The position numbers and the translations under genes are program-made. The notes beneath the pieces are model-generated. The model was not told the origin of the DNA. It saw only the letters and a list, made by a program, of their open reading frames with translations, and did not search any database. Positions 25,206 to 35,495 of a stretch of DNA of 39,238 nt are shown here, piece after piece (the first letter of the stretch is position 1; each line of letters begins with the position of its first letter). Source of the DNA: Clostridiales bacterium (GTDB lineage Bacteria > Bacillota > Clostridia > Lachnospirales > Lachnospiraceae); NCBI GenBank assembly GCA_029098165.1, contig JAQXNU010000279.1, positions 1 through 39,238 of the forward strand, in the 5' to 3' direction.

Positions 25206-26795
25206 TTATAATAATACTGCACTTAATAACTTTTTGGTATAGTCTTGTTGTGGATTTTCGAACAGTTCTTTCGTCTTCCGTAACTCAATTAAATTTCCTT
25301 GATACATAACTCCAACTCGATCACATATCTTTTGAATCACACCCATATCATGTGATATGAATAGATACGTAAGGTCATATTCTTGTCGAAGTTCTAATAG
25401 CAGTTTTAAGATCTGTTCCTGAATCGTAACATCAAGCGCAGATACTGGTTCATCAAGAATAATAAATTCCTGATTCAATATAATAGACATTGCGATTGCG
25501 ACTCGCTGTCTCTGACCTCCACTTAAGTTCGATGGATATCGATTCGCATATTCCGAAGATAATCCAACCTTTTCTAACATCTCATTTACTTTTGCCTTTC
25601 GTTCTGCATCCGTAAATGATTTTGAAAGTTTTAATGGTTCTTCTAACAGCCATCCAATCTTTTTTGAAGGATTTAAACTGCTGTATGGATCTTGAAATAC
25701 CATCTGGGGATGTTTACAAGACATTTCTATACTACCGGTTGTGTTTTTAATCAAACCTGCGATAGCTTTTGCCATTGTAGATTTACCACAACCGCTTTCT
25801 CCAACGATTCCGAGGATTTCTCCCTTATTCATTGTAAAAGTGACACCATGGACTACTTCTATTCGTTTCTTCCTGCTAAACAGCTTTTCTTTTTTCCCTT
25901 CATAAAAAACATGTAAATCTTTTACCGTCAAGGAATGCTGCCAATCTACCTGCTGACCATTTTTATAATCATCTTTTAACGACTGTTCATTTAATGTATG
26001 AACCAACAGGGATGCTTCTAACAGACGCTTCGTATAATCCTGTTGCGGGTTTTTGAAGATATCTTTCACACTTCCTTGCTCCACAATATTGCCTTCATGC
26101 ATAACAAATACACGTTTACATATGCTTTTGATTACAGCCAAGTCATGCGAAATTAAGATAATTGTTGTATGATACTCCTGATTGAGCTTTTTCAATAATG
26201 CTAAGACTTTCGACTGAACGGTAACATCTAACGCAGTGGTTGGTTCATCTGCAATCAATAAACGAGGTTTGCAAATCATTGCCATCGCGATCATCACACG
26301 CTGACGCATTCCACCGCTGAGCTGATGAGGATATTTTTCTAGAAGCTGTTCCCCATCTCTTAGATCAACCTCCTCAAACATCGTTAAAATTCGTTTTTGA
26401 CGTTCCTCTTTTCCAATCTTTTCGTGAAGCAAAAGCATTTCATTCATCTGGTAACCGATGGTCAGTACTGGATTAAGCGAACTCATTGGCTCCTGAAATA
26501 CATACGATATTTCATTTCCTCGGATTTTTTCTAATTCCTTTTCTGACATCTGAGTCAGTACTCTTCCATCAAAACAGATCTCCCCGCCAAGAATCCTACC
26601 TTCTGCTGCCATAAGTCCAAGCAGTGACAAAGCGGATACACTCTTTCCAGAACCTGATTCTCCTACGATACCGACGATTTCACCTTCATTGATATCAAAG
26701 GATATTTTATGGACAACGGAAAGCGCTGATTTCTTAGTACCAAACCCAATTTCCAATTCTTTAACTGAAAGCAGAGGCTGTTTACATTTATTCAT
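25206..26795 (-). CDS. Peptide ABC importer, fused double ATPase (OppD-OppF type)
   Basis: Cytoplasmic protein of 529 residues with two complete ATPase domains. Domain 1: Walker A GESGSGKSV, signature LSGGMRQR, Walker B LLIADEPTTALD. Domain 2 (from about 275): Walker A GESGCGKST, signature LSGGQRQR, Walker B FIILDEPVSALD. In most systems these are two proteins, OppD and OppF; the fusion guarantees a heterodimer. Start at ATG 26795 with AAGGAGAGG upstream, overlapping the permease gene by eight bases; an ATG at 26813 is less likely. Last gene of a four-gene operon, with a strong hairpin behind it. Confidence 0.93.
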   Translation of the reverse strand: MNKCKQPLLSVKELEIGFGTKKSALSVVHKISFDINEGEIVGIVGESGSGKSVSALSLLGLMAAEGRILGGEICFDGRVLTQMSEKELEKIRGNEISYVFQEPMSSLNPVLTIGYQMNEMLLLHEKIGKEERQKRILTMFEEVDLRDGEQLLEKYPHQLSGGMRQRVMIAMAMICKPRLLIADEPTTALDVTVQSKVLALLKKLNQEYHTTIILISHDLAVIKSICKRVFVMHEGNIVEQGSVKDIFKNPQQDYTKRLLEASLLVHTLNEQSLKDDYKNGQQVDWQHSLTVKDLHVFYEGKKEKLFSRKKRIEVVHGVTFTMNKGEILGIVGESGCGKSTMAKAIAGLIKNTTGSIEMSCKHPQMVFQDPYSSLNPSKKIGWLLEEPLKLSKSFTDAERKAKVNEMLEKVGLSSEYANRYPSNLSGGQRQRVAIAMSIILNQEFIILDEPVSALDVTIQEQILKLLLELRQEYDLTYLFISHDMGVIQKICDRVGVMYQGNLIELRKTKELFENPQQDYTKKLLSAVLL

Positions 26796-27585
26796 GCTGT
26801 CCTCTCCTTTCATTTAATAAACTAAATCCAAGAACCGTAATGACAATCATAAGTCCTGGAAAAATTGCAAACCATGGAGCATTTAATAAATACCCTTGTG
26901 CTTCCGATAACATTCGCCCAAGACTCGCATCTGGCGGTTGAACACCTAAACTTAGGTAACTCATGCCTGCTTCTGCTAAAACGGCATTGTTAAAACCTAT
27001 GGTAATCGTTGATAATAGAATCGTTCTTGTATTCGGTAGAATATGTAAGAACATAATCCTAGCATGGCTTGCTCCCATGAGGCGAGCATTCTTTACATAA
27101 TCCATCTCTTTTTGCTTAATAAACTCACTTCGCATGACACGAGCAAAGCTTGGAATAAATAAAATACCGAGCGCTAAAATGATATTGTACTTTCCAGGTC
27201 CAATCAAGCTAACTAAAACTAATGCAAGTAAGATACTAGGAAAGGAAGCAACACAATCATTAAATCGCATAATAATTTCATCCAATATTCCACCAAAATA
27301 ACCTGTGACTGCTCCTATGATGCTGCCAAATACGGCTCCAATACAAACGGTACAGATACCAACAAAAAAAGTGGTTCCTGCCCCATCCATTACACGGCTT
27401 AGGATATCTCTCCCCATATAATCCGTACCAAACCAGTGGGCCATGCTTGGTGCTTTATTCTTTAAGGAAGCACTCATCGCGTTTGGATCATACGGTGTAT
27501 AAAAGATTCCTACCACAACAAGTAGCAAAGCAATTGATACTAGTACCAAGCCGATCATTCTATTGATATCCCATTTTTCCTTCAA
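26788..27585 (-). CDS. Peptide ABC importer permease (OppC/DppC type)
   Basis: Integral membrane protein of 265 residues, second channel subunit. It has the N-terminal FGTDYMGRDILSRVM sequence characteristic of DppC/OppC and the EAA coupling motif (ARLMGASHARIMFLHILPN). Start is TTG at 27585, the only start close behind a strong GGAAGGAG site (eight bases), so a non-ATG initiator is used. 36 bases after the OppB-type gene. Slightly shorter than many OppC proteins, which often have an extra N-terminal extension. Confidence 0.92.
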   Translation of the reverse strand: MKEKWDINRMIGLVLVSIALLLVVVGIFYTPYDPNAMSASLKNKAPSMAHWFGTDYMGRDILSRVMDGAGTTFFVGICTVCIGAVFGSIIGAVTGYFGGILDEIIMRFNDCVASFPSILLALVLVSLIGPGKYNIILALGILFIPSFARVMRSEFIKQKEMDYVKNARLMGASHARIMFLHILPNTRTILLSTITIGFNNAVLAEAGMSYLSLGVQPPDASLGRMLSEAQGYLLNAPWFAIFPGLMIVITVLGFSLLNERRGQHE

Positions 27586-27621
27586 TGTCTTTGCTCCTTC
27601 CTGTAGTTAATTACAATATTC

Positions 27622-28554
27622 TTACGCAATTCTAGGGTCTACTTTTCGATAAAGCACATCGACTCCAAAATTGATCAATACAACAATTGCAGCGATATAT
27701 AAAACTGCTGCCTGTACCACTGGATAATCTCGATTAAAAATCGCTGTAACTAGTAATCTTCCCATACCTGGAAGATTGAATACTTGTTCTACCACAATAC
27801 TTCCTGCCAGACTTTCTGCTGTGATCATTCCAAGGAATGTGATCACTGGCATTAGTGCATTCTTTAACACATGACGGTACAAGATTACATTTTTTGTCTG
27901 CCCTTTACTTTTTGCAGTTCTCACATAGTCCAAACGCAATTCACGAAGAACAGACGTTTTTAAAAACTTCACCATCATGGCAATCTTAGGAATGCTGACC
28001 GCAAGTGCCGGGAAGATCATATAAGACAGAAATTGTCCAAAGTTTTCCGATGGTTTCACATAATCGCCTGGTGCAAACCATTTTAAGATAACGCCAAACA
28101 CTAACATAATGATGATTCCAAGAAAAAAAGAGGGTATCGCCATTAGTGTCTGCGTTAACAATGTGATTCCCCGATCGATAATGCCATTCTCTTTTTTAGA
28201 TGCCAAAATTCCCAATGGAAGAGAGATTACAACAATCAATAAAAAGGATAGTGCCGCAAGCCATGCAGTCACTGGGAAGCGATCCGCAATCAGAGATGAT
28301 ACTGGCACATTATACTGTGTAGACTCTCCAAAGTCTCCTTGTACAGCACCGCTTAAAAAGCGACCATACTGTACAAGAAGATTATCATTTAATCCCATCT
28401 GTTCTCTTAAAGCTTCAATCTGTTCCTCTGAAGCCTCTAATCCTAATTTAGCAATTGCACTATCTCCTGGAATCACTCGGAAAGCAAAGAATGTAACTAG
28501 TGAAACCACAAATAATGTAATAATGAGAGATAGTATTTTTTTCATCCACTTCAT
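27622..28554 (-). CDS. Peptide ABC importer permease (OppB/DppB type)
   Basis: Integral membrane protein of 310 residues, first channel subunit. Recognisable by the N-terminal segment ending FRVIPGDSA, the QYGRFLSGAVQGDFGES extracytoplasmic loop, and the EAA coupling motif (YVRTAKSKGQTKNVILYRH), with about six membrane segments. GGAG lies about nine bases before ATG 28554. 49 bases after the binding-protein gene. Together with the OppC-type protein it forms the pore for di- or oligopeptides; nickel or other ligands remain possible for this family. Confidence 0.93.
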   Translation of the reverse strand: MKWMKKILSLIITLFVVSLVTFFAFRVIPGDSAIAKLGLEASEEQIEALREQMGLNDNLLVQYGRFLSGAVQGDFGESTQYNVPVSSLIADRFPVTAWLAALSFLLIVVISLPLGILASKKENGIIDRGITLLTQTLMAIPSFFLGIIIMLVFGVILKWFAPGDYVKPSENFGQFLSYMIFPALAVSIPKIAMMVKFLKTSVLRELRLDYVRTAKSKGQTKNVILYRHVLKNALMPVITFLGMITAESLAGSIVVEQVFNLPGMGRLLVTAIFNRDYPVVQAAVLYIAAIVVLINFGVDVLYRKVDPRIA

Positions 28555-28603
28555 TGCATTCTCTCCTTTCTCATGATCTAAGTGTTATATCTGCCTAAAT
28601 TTC

Positions 28604-30208
28604 TCACTCTACGTAATGTACAAGAGACATATCCTGTACATACAATGGATAAAACTCATAGCCTGCAAGCTTTTTATTTAATGCAACAATGTTAGCTGCA
28701 TCCTGAATGTAAACAGAAGCTGCATCTTCAGATAAAAGCTGCTGTAACTGTTTATAATACTCTATCTTTTTATTATCATCAATTTCTACGATTGCTTTTG
28801 CATAAATCTCATCGTACTTTGGGTTGGAATAATTGATAAAGTTCTTAGGATCCGTTGAAACATATCGGAAACATACATTGCTTGGGGTCATGTTGGCATC
28901 GAGACCAACAATCGTAGACTGATAGTTACGACCAGCATATACGTCATTTACCCATGTTTCCCATTCTACTAACTGAATTTTTGTATCAATACCGACCTGC
29001 TTTAATAATTCTACAATTACTTGAGCTGTATCGACATGGAACTGATAGTTCGAAGGTACGGTGATTGTAAAACTGAATCCATTTGGATAACCTGCTTCGC
29101 TTAACAGATCTTTTGCTTTTTGAACATTATATGCATATTGATCTGCTAACTCCGCAGCATAGTATTTTTTAAACTGTGGGAAAATTGGAGTACCAACAAT
29201 TGTTCCATTCCCATCTGCCACCATATCTAAGATCATCTGACGATCGATCGCATAGCACATTGCTTGACGAACCAGCTTATTATTAAATGGTTCTACTGCA
29301 TTATTTAGATACAATCCCTGAACTAAATTCATAGCACCTTTTTTTATGTTATACGTATCTTTCAGCTGATTTGCCTGTTCTGCAGTCAAATATGGATATA
29401 CATCAATATTTCCAGCCAATAATGCCATCATAGCAGAATCGGTATTTGCTGAAACCTTAAATGTTACTTGATCAAGATATGGAAGTCCTTCCACATAGTA
29501 ATCTGGATTCTTTTCCATCACCAGATTCTGTAATGGTGTATAAGAAACAAATTTAAATGGACCAGTACCAACTGGTTTTGTGCTCATCTGATCATACCCT
29601 TTTGGAATGATGGCACAAGTAAGATAACCAACAACATCGTTATTTGCTTCATTTAATTTGATTTGAACGCCTAACTTACCATCTTCAGTCTTGTACTCTT
29701 CGACGGAAGTAATACAAGAAAGCGCCCTCTCAACCTTAACTTCAGGATCTGAAGTTTCAAGTAAGCCGGCGCAACGTTTGATTGAATATATAACGTCATC
29801 TACTGTAACAAATGCTCCGTTATGGAATTTCACATTCTCTCTTAATGGGAAAGAAAGTGTCTTACCATCCTTGGAAATAATTACATCCTTTGCTACTGCA
29901 GGGACTAAATTTCCGTCTTTATCAGGCTTTACTAAGCCCTCGAACATGTTGAATAACACCTCTCTAGTTCCTGCCGACTTTGCTTTGTGTGGGTCAAGAC
30001 TGTCCAAATCATTTTGAATACCAACAATAACAGAACCACCATATACAGGAGTCTTGTTACTCTCTGCTGTTGTATCATCTTCGATCGGAGTGCCATTTCC
30101 ACTTTCTTTGTTATCTCCCTTGTTTCCTTTCGTATCGCCACCGCATCCGCTGAGTGCAATCGTAAGACTCAATAGGAGAAATAAAAGAATACTCTTTGAT
30201 CTCTTCAT
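28604..30208 (-). CDS. Peptide-binding lipoprotein (SBP_bac_5, OppA/DppA type)
   Basis: Lipoprotein of 534 residues. The signal peptide ends at the lipobox ALSGC (about residue 22), followed by a Gly/Asn/Lys-rich tether. The mature domain opens GSVIVGIQNDLDSLDPHKA and contains GTGPFKFVSYTP and RQAMCYAIDRQMIL, all marks of family 5 binding proteins for peptides, nickel or oligosaccharides. A GGAGG site precedes ATG 30208. First gene of the operon binding protein, OppB-type, OppC-type, fused ATPase; a promoter lies at 30281-30309. Confidence 0.93.
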   Translation of the reverse strand: MKRSKSILLFLLLSLTIALSGCGGDTKGNKGDNKESGNGTPIEDDTTAESNKTPVYGGSVIVGIQNDLDSLDPHKAKSAGTREVLFNMFEGLVKPDKDGNLVPAVAKDVIISKDGKTLSFPLRENVKFHNGAFVTVDDVIYSIKRCAGLLETSDPEVKVERALSCITSVEEYKTEDGKLGVQIKLNEANNDVVGYLTCAIIPKGYDQMSTKPVGTGPFKFVSYTPLQNLVMEKNPDYYVEGLPYLDQVTFKVSANTDSAMMALLAGNIDVYPYLTAEQANQLKDTYNIKKGAMNLVQGLYLNNAVEPFNNKLVRQAMCYAIDRQMILDMVADGNGTIVGTPIFPQFKKYYAAELADQYAYNVQKAKDLLSEAGYPNGFSFTITVPSNYQFHVDTAQVIVELLKQVGIDTKIQLVEWETWVNDVYAGRNYQSTIVGLDANMTPSNVCFRYVSTDPKNFINYSNPKYDEIYAKAIVEIDDNKKIEYYKQLQQLLSEDAASVYIQDAANIVALNKKLAGYEFYPLYVQDMSLVHYVE

Positions 30209-30280
30209 GATGAAACCTCCTAAATGATTTTTCTCTCATTATTATTCAATTTTCTCGCTAAGGTTATTCTTAGCTTTCTC

Positions 30281-30309
30281 ATCATAATACAATCTACTTT
30301 ATTTATCAA
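30281..30309 (-). promoter_or_regulatory. Promoter of the peptide-importer operon
   Basis: Minus-strand TTGATA (30304-30309), spacer 17, TATGAT (30281-30286), and a leader of about 65 bases to the binding-protein gene. The divergent aminotransferase gene starts about 85 bases to the right; its own promoter (TAGACA/TAAATT near 30326-30355) is weak. Confidence 0.75.
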
Positions 30310-30393
30310 GAATTTTCTTTAAACTGTAGACATCTAATAAAACATATGATAAATTTGTAATGTTTGGAACTAATACGGAAAGGATGTCTAACA

Positions 30394-31680
30394 ATGAAAA
30401 CTTATCAATCAATGAGTAGAACTGAATTAGAGCAGTTACAGGTTCAGTTGCAACAGCAATATAAAGAATTTCAGGGAAAAGGTTTAAAATTAGATATGTC
30501 CAGAGGTAAGCCATCCAAAGAACAGTTGGATTTATCCATGGAGATGATGAATGTACTTAACTCTCAGTCTATACTTACTTGTGAAGAAGGAACGGATTGT
30601 AGAAACTACGGTTGCTTAGATGGAATTAGGGAAGCAAAAGAATTGCTTGGCGCAATTAGTGAAGTCCCTGCCGAGAATATTATTATTTATGGTAATTCCA
30701 GCCTAAATGTAATGTATGATTCAATTTCTCGTTCAATGACTCATGGTGTTATGGGAAATACTCCTTGGTGTAAGCTTCCTAACGTAAAATTTCTATGTCC
30801 AGTTCCAGGATATGACCGACATTTTGCAATCACGGAACATTTCGGTATTGAAATGATCAACATACCTATGACTCCAACAGGGCCTGATATGGATCTGGTA
30901 GAGCAATATGTTAATAACGATGAAACCGTAAAAGGAATCTGGTGCGTTCCTAAGTATTCGAATCCTCAGGGAATCACTTATTCCGATGAAACTGTTCGCC
31001 GTTTTGCAAACTTAAAACCTGCTGCAAAAGATTTCCGCATTTACTGGGATAATGCTTACAGCGTTCATCATCTTTACCCTGACAAGCAGGATTTTTGTCT
31101 CGAAATCCTTGCTGAATGTAAGAAGGCTGGAAACGAAGATATAGTCTATAAATTTACCTCCACTTCAAAGATCAGCTTCCCAGGCTCTGGTGTAGCAGCA
31201 GTTGCAGCTTCTGAGAATAACTTAAAGGATATCAAAAAAAGCTTAACGTTACAAACCATTGGACATGATAAACTGAATCAATTACGTCATGTACGTTTCT
31301 TTAAGAATCTTGATGGCATTCATGCTCATATGATGAAACATGCAGATATTCTGAGACCAAAATTCGAAGCCGTATTAGATACTTTAGATCGTGAACTCGG
31401 AGGTCTTGGAATTGCCTCTTGGAATCGCCCACTTGGCGGATATTTTATTTCCTTTGATTCCATGGACAATTGTGCAAAGGCAATTGTACAAAAAGCAAAA
31501 GAAGCTGGCGTAGTTATGACTGGTGCTGGTGCTACTTTCCCATATGGAAAGGACCCACATGACAGTAATATTCGTATCGCACCTTCGTTCCCAACTCTAG
31601 AAGAGTTAAAGGTTGCCGCTGAATTATTTGTTTTATGTGTAAAATTGGTAAGCATTGAAAAAATTCTTGAAACAAAATAA
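30394..31680 (+). CDS. PLP-dependent aminotransferase, aspartate class Ic type
   Basis: Cytoplasmic enzyme of 428 residues. The N-terminal block MSRTELEQLQVQLQQQYKEF, then GLKLDMSRGKPS, is diagnostic of the class Ic aspartate aminotransferases first seen in Corynebacterium and Legionella. PLP residues: K259 in STSKISFPG (Schiff base), D219 in YWDNAY (pyridine N), N190 in PKYSNPQG, and Y222. It likely interconverts aspartate and oxaloacetate, though other amino donors are possible. Start at ATG 30394 with AAGGA nine bases upstream; an in-frame TTG at 30364 is poorer. Monocistronic, ended by a shared hairpin. Confidence 0.9.
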   Translation: MKTYQSMSRTELEQLQVQLQQQYKEFQGKGLKLDMSRGKPSKEQLDLSMEMMNVLNSQSILTCEEGTDCRNYGCLDGIREAKELLGAISEVPAENIIIYGNSSLNVMYDSISRSMTHGVMGNTPWCKLPNVKFLCPVPGYDRHFAITEHFGIEMINIPMTPTGPDMDLVEQYVNNDETVKGIWCVPKYSNPQGITYSDETVRRFANLKPAAKDFRIYWDNAYSVHHLYPDKQDFCLEILAECKKAGNEDIVYKFTSTSKISFPGSGVAAVAASENNLKDIKKSLTLQTIGHDKLNQLRHVRFFKNLDGIHAHMMKHADILRPKFEAVLDTLDRELGGLGIASWNRPLGGYFISFDSMDNCAKAIVQKAKEAGVVMTGAGATFPYGKDPHDSNIRIAPSFPTLEELKVAAELFVLCVKLVSIEKILETK

Positions 31681-31693
31681 AATGATATAACAT

Positions 31694-31728
31694 ACAATGA
31701 GCTGCCATAACATACGGCAGCTCATTGT
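31694..31728. terminator. Bidirectional hairpin between convergent genes
   Basis: Perfect 13-bp stem (31694-31706 and 31716-31728) around a 9-base loop, just after the aminotransferase stop and just before the end of the decayed minus-strand gene. Confidence 0.75.
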
Positions 31729-31732
31729 TGTA

Positions 31733-32707
31733 TTACTCTTCCTTAATTTTATTTATAATATCATTATAATCATATAACCGCTCATTTATGGGTTCCTCAC
31801 GAAAACGACGAAAAAACTCATCTCTTTCTGGCTTCAATCTGATTGGTCTCCTATGATTGTATTTAAAGCCTTCTGACAATGTTTTCTCCTTAACTTGGAA
31901 TCCATTCTCTATCTTAGACCATATCTCTGAACCCTTTTCTGTATTCAATAAAAGAACTGATGCACCTTTGTCATCAAACATTTCAGGATTCAATTCTTGA
32001 ATTTCCCAAAAGTCTCCAATCGTGAGATCACCAACACGATGTTTCCATAAATAGTTGCAATCCGCACAGCTTGGTCTTAAGATAATATCTTTTGAGAAAG
32101 CTCTAAAATAGTTATTCCTTCTTGCATTAACAACCAAAGGCTCTCGATCATTAAATTCGACGATCATTTCACATTTGGATAGTAGAATCCCTCTCCGTCT
32201 TTTTCCATTGTAATTGCATGCATTGGGCATTTTGCCTCACAGACATAACACCCACAGCACTCATTTAATAGAATATTAGTTGAACAGTCTACATGACGGT
32301 CCTTTTTATCCCATCCTAATGAATCCAATAGTCGGTCCTTAACTTTCTTATTCATTGTTAGGAGAACTTCCTCTACTCGTTCTTTATCCTTAATTTCATA
32401 TATTCTATTTCTATTATGTCTTTTTTTATAATAGAGCTCTGTAATGTTTAACTTTGATAATAGCCTATAATTCTTTTTTGGTAACCTCTTTGTATCATAA
32501 GCTACAATTTCTTTATCAAACAGGATTCCAAAAAAACTCAGAAAGGAAGGAATCCGAGAATACTGCCTTGGCTTCTTTTACAATTCCAAGGTATTCTCTG
32601 GGATCATAGATTTCAATTATCTGTTCGAAATCACGATACATTCTATCCTTACGATACATTCTATCCTTACGATACATTAGATTTTTCATATACTTATATA
32701 TTAACAC
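31733..32707 (-). pseudogene. Decayed pyruvyltransferase / F420-dehydrogenase-beta-like gene
   Basis: Several broken frames read together. About 32707-32516 ends in EAKAVFSDSFLSEFF, the (T/S)DSFHG-type end motif of polysaccharide pyruvyltransferases; after a frameshift near 32535 the same sequence continues as GILFDKEIVAYDTKRLP. In the frame to 32164 comes a 4Fe-4S site, NECCGCYVCEAKCPMHAI, of the F420-hydrogenase-beta-like family. Near 32165 the frame jumps (PNVK, then SKCEMIVEFNDRE), skipping the missing middle of the domain, and the C-terminal LRPSCADCNYLWKHRVGDLTIGDFW follows to 31733. An intact fused protein would be far longer. It is a remnant of a surface-polysaccharide gene by family association. 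Confidence 0.7.
32633..32678. repeat. 18-bp tandem repeat, about 2.6 copies
   Basis: The unit ACGATACATTCTATCCTT occurs at 32633 and 32651, and partly at 32669. On the minus strand it reads as a repeated six-residue block (MYRKDR), inside the decayed pyruvyltransferase-like region. A likely replication-slippage product with no function visible. Confidence 0.85.
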
Positions 32708-32765
32708 TGTTTGTAACGTTGTATACTATTATCAATACTTTTAACTTAATGCTGCTCCATTCTAT

Positions 32766-32801
32766 GAAAAAAACTAGAAGTAGATATCTTCTTCTAGTTT
32801 C
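32766..32801 (-). terminator. Terminator of the cellobiose phosphorylase gene
   Basis: 10-bp stem (32771-32780 and 32791-32800) followed on the minus strand by a run of seven T, about 55 bases past the stop. Confidence 0.88.
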
Positions 32802-32854
32802 TTTTCTCTCATAATAGTTATCTGATATAAATTATTGTGTAAATAGGAATCGAT

Positions 32855-35350
32855 CTAGCCTAATACAACTTCCACGATATGCTGTTTTCCATCCATAAAT
32901 ACTGGAATGTGATTGCCTTCAACAACTTTACCATCCACAGTAAGTTTCGCAACACCAGTACATACATGATTTGGATTTGTAATCTTAATATCATATACAT
33001 CGCCACGGAATTCACGAACAACACGGTAATCATCCCAATCTTTTGGAATCGCTGGGTCGATCATTAATCCATCGTAATCCGGTTTAATACCAAGAATGTA
33101 CTGAGAAATAGCAACAAAGTTCCAAGAAGCTGTACCTGTTAACCAAGAATTCTTAGCCTCACCAAAACGTTTAGCATCCTTACCTGCAACCATCTGAGCA
33201 TATACATATGGCTCGGTACGATGAATCTCAGAATACTCTTCTGTATAAGCAGGAGCAATTCTTGTATAATAATCAAATGCCTTGTCTCCACGTCCTACAA
33301 CTGCCTCTGCACACATAATCCATGCATTGTTGTGACAGAAGATACCAGCGTTTTCTTTGTAACCACCTGGATAAGTTGATATCTCACCATATTCCACATA
33401 GTATCTTGTAAATGCTGGGTTATTAAGCACTAAACCATATTTAGTCCCTAAACGTTCTTCTACAGAATCCAATGCTCTTAGAGCTTTTCCATCCTCTAAA
33501 CCACATTTACCTAAGACACAGAAGCCCTGTGACTCAATAAAGATCTTGCCTTCTTCACACTCCTTTGAACCGATCTTCTTACCAAAATCATCATAAGCAC
33601 GTAAGAACCAATCTCCATCATAGCCTTCGCGCATAATAACTTCACGCATCTTTTTAACTTCGCTATAGGCACGATCAGATTCTTCTTTATTACCAACTTT
33701 ATTCATTAAAATTGCATATTCTTCACCAATATAAGCAAACATACCAGCAATCATAACAGATTCTGCAACCTTACCATCTTTACTTGTTACAGTCTGGAAG
33801 GATTCTCCTGACTCTGTAGAGAAACAGTTCAGATTTAAACAGTCATTCCAGTCCGCACGGCCAATTAATGGAAGTCCATGAGGACCCACATTCTCAATTA
33901 CATGGTTAAATGCTCTCTTAATATGATCTGACAATGGTTGTGCCAATTCTTCTTTATTGTCATATGGAGTCATAACATCAAGAATGGAGTAATCTCCCGT
34001 CTCTTTAATATAGGAAGTTACTGCAAGCACTAACCATAAAGGATCGTCATTAAAGTTACCACCAATTTCGTCATTGCCCTTCTTTGTCAATGGCTGATAC
34101 TGATGATATGCGCCACCATCAGGAAGCTGTGTAGAAGCTAGGTCAATAATTCTCTCTCTTGCACGATCTGGAATCTGATGAACGAAACCTAATAAGTCCT
34201 GATTGGAATCTCTAAATCCCATTCCTCGGCCAATACCAGATTCAAAATAAGATGCCGATCTGGAAAGGTTAAAAGTAACCATACACTGATACTGGTTCCA
34301 AATATTAACCATACGATTCAATTTATCATCTTTATGGAATAAAGTATATTTAGAAAGTAACTTATCCCAAGAATCTTTTAACTCAGCTAATGCCTGATCT
34401 ACCGCTTCTGCTGTAGCAAACTTGGCAATCATCTCTTCTGCGATCTTCTTATTGATGATATTTGTGCCATTAGGAGCTTTGGTTGACTGTAACAAACCGT
34501 TCTCATCCGGTGTACCCACTTGATACTCCCATTTCTCCTCAAGTTTATTTTCAACATAACCTAAGATAAATACTAAATCTTTGCTCTCACCTGGAGCTAA
34601 TTCGAGTTCAACACAGTGGGATGCACATGGAGACCATCCATCTGCGACTGAATTTGTGGATTGTCCATTTACGACAGCCTTTGGATTTTCAAATCCATTA
34701 TAAGTGCCAATAAAGCTTTCACGGTCGGAATCAAATCCAGCAATTGGTGCGTTAACAGAAAAGAATGCGTAATGATCACGACGCTCTTTATATTCTGTTT
34801 TATGATAAATAACAGAACCCTTAATTTCTACTTCGCCAGTGTTGAAATTACGCTGGAAGTTAGAAGAATCATCTGCTGCATTCCATAAGCACCATTCAAT
34901 AAATGAAAACAGCTTTACTTTCTTTTTCGCATCCGTAGTATTGGTTATTGTTACTTTATGTACTTCGCCATTATAATTCTGTGGAACGAAGAAAACGACT
35001 TTCGTCTCAATTCCATTTCTTTTGCCTCTGATTGTAGTATATCCCATACCATGGCGGCACTCATACTCATCTAATTTTTTCTTAGCTGGTGCCCAACCTG
35101 GAGACCAAAAATCACCATTATCATATAAATAGTAATAACGTCCACCACCCAAATCCAAAGGTACGTTATTATAACGATATCTTGTGATTCTTCTTAACTT
35201 TGCGTCTTTGTAAAAACTATATCCACCTGCGGTGTTAGAAATTAAAGAAAAGAACGCTTGTGATCCAAGGTAGTTGATCCATGGATATGGTGTTTCTGGG
35301 GTAGTAATGACATATTCTTTGTTTTGGTCATCAAAATAGCCAAACTTCAT
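32855..35350 (-). CDS. Cellobiose phosphorylase (GH94)
   Basis: Cytoplasmic enzyme of 831 residues that splits cellobiose with phosphate into glucose-1-phosphate and glucose, saving ATP. It is nearly colinear with the clostridial enzyme (about 811 residues): N-terminal beta domain from [18 protein letters not shown], linker, then the (alpha/alpha)6 barrel. Key residues: the FRDSNQD motif at about 379-385, and the catalytic-acid motif GRADWNDC (D500 or D503). A short extra segment (about 279-297) relative to the Clostridium protein is present. GGGAG precedes ATG 35350. Monocistronic, with a promoter at 35422-35450 and a terminator behind. No cellobiose transporter gene is beside it in the window. 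Confidence 0.95.
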   Translation of the reverse strand: MKFGYFDDQNKEYVITTPETPYPWINYLGSQAFFSLISNTAGGYSFYKDAKLRRITRYRYNNVPLDLGGGRYYYLYDNGDFWSPGWAPAKKKLDEYECRHGMGYTTIRGKRNGIETKVVFFVPQNYNGEVHKVTITNTTDAKKKVKLFSFIEWCLWNAADDSSNFQRNFNTGEVEIKGSVIYHKTEYKERRDHYAFFSVNAPIAGFDSDRESFIGTYNGFENPKAVVNGQSTNSVADGWSPCASHCVELELAPGESKDLVFILGYVENKLEEKWEYQVGTPDENGLLQSTKAPNGTNIINKKIAEEMIAKFATAEAVDQALAELKDSWDKLLSKYTLFHKDDKLNRMVNIWNQYQCMVTFNLSRSASYFESGIGRGMGFRDSNQDLLGFVHQIPDRARERIIDLASTQLPDGGAYHQYQPLTKKGNDEIGGNFNDDPLWLVLAVTSYIKETGDYSILDVMTPYDNKEELAQPLSDHIKRAFNHVIENVGPHGLPLIGRADWNDCLNLNCFSTESGESFQTVTSKDGKVAESVMIAGMFAYIGEEYAILMNKVGNKEESDRAYSEVKKMREVIMREGYDGDWFLRAYDDFGKKIGSKECEEGKIFIESQGFCVLGKCGLEDGKALRALDSVEERLGTKYGLVLNNPAFTRYYVEYGEISTYPGGYKENAGIFCHNNAWIMCAEAVVGRGDKAFDYYTRIAPAYTEEYSEIHRTEPYVYAQMVAGKDAKRFGEAKNSWLTGTASWNFVAISQYILGIKPDYDGLMIDPAIPKDWDDYRVVREFRGDVYDIKITNPNHVCTGVAKLTVDGKVVEGNHIPVFMDGKQHIVEVVLG

Positions 35351-35389
35351 AGTTTATCTCCCTTTCTTTTAATAAGTATTATCTTAGGA

Positions 35390-35450
35390 AAAACGTTTTA
35401 GTAATCCAGTCCATAGTCCATATTATATAATAAAAAGAAGGCATTCACAA
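35390..35450 (-). promoter_or_regulatory. Cellobiose phosphorylase promoter with LacI-type operator
   Basis: Minus-strand TTGTGA (35445-35450), spacer 17, TATAAT (35422-35427). The palindrome AAAACGTTTT (35390-35399) is centred on CG, as in LacI/CcpA-type operators, and lies downstream of the predicted transcript start, where a bound protein would block elongation. Binding protein not seen in the window. Confidence 0.6.
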
Positions 35451-35495
35451 TTGAATTAATCCACAAAATCGAGGTCAAATCCTTGTGAAAACTAT

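Noticed and set aside
21350-26795. Exporter and peptide importer as one transport operon
   Set aside because: A 21-bp terminator hairpin and a separate promoter lie between them.
32633-32678. CRISPR-like or protein-binding repeat
   Set aside because: Only 2.6 direct copies without spacers, inside a decayed coding region; simple slippage explains it.
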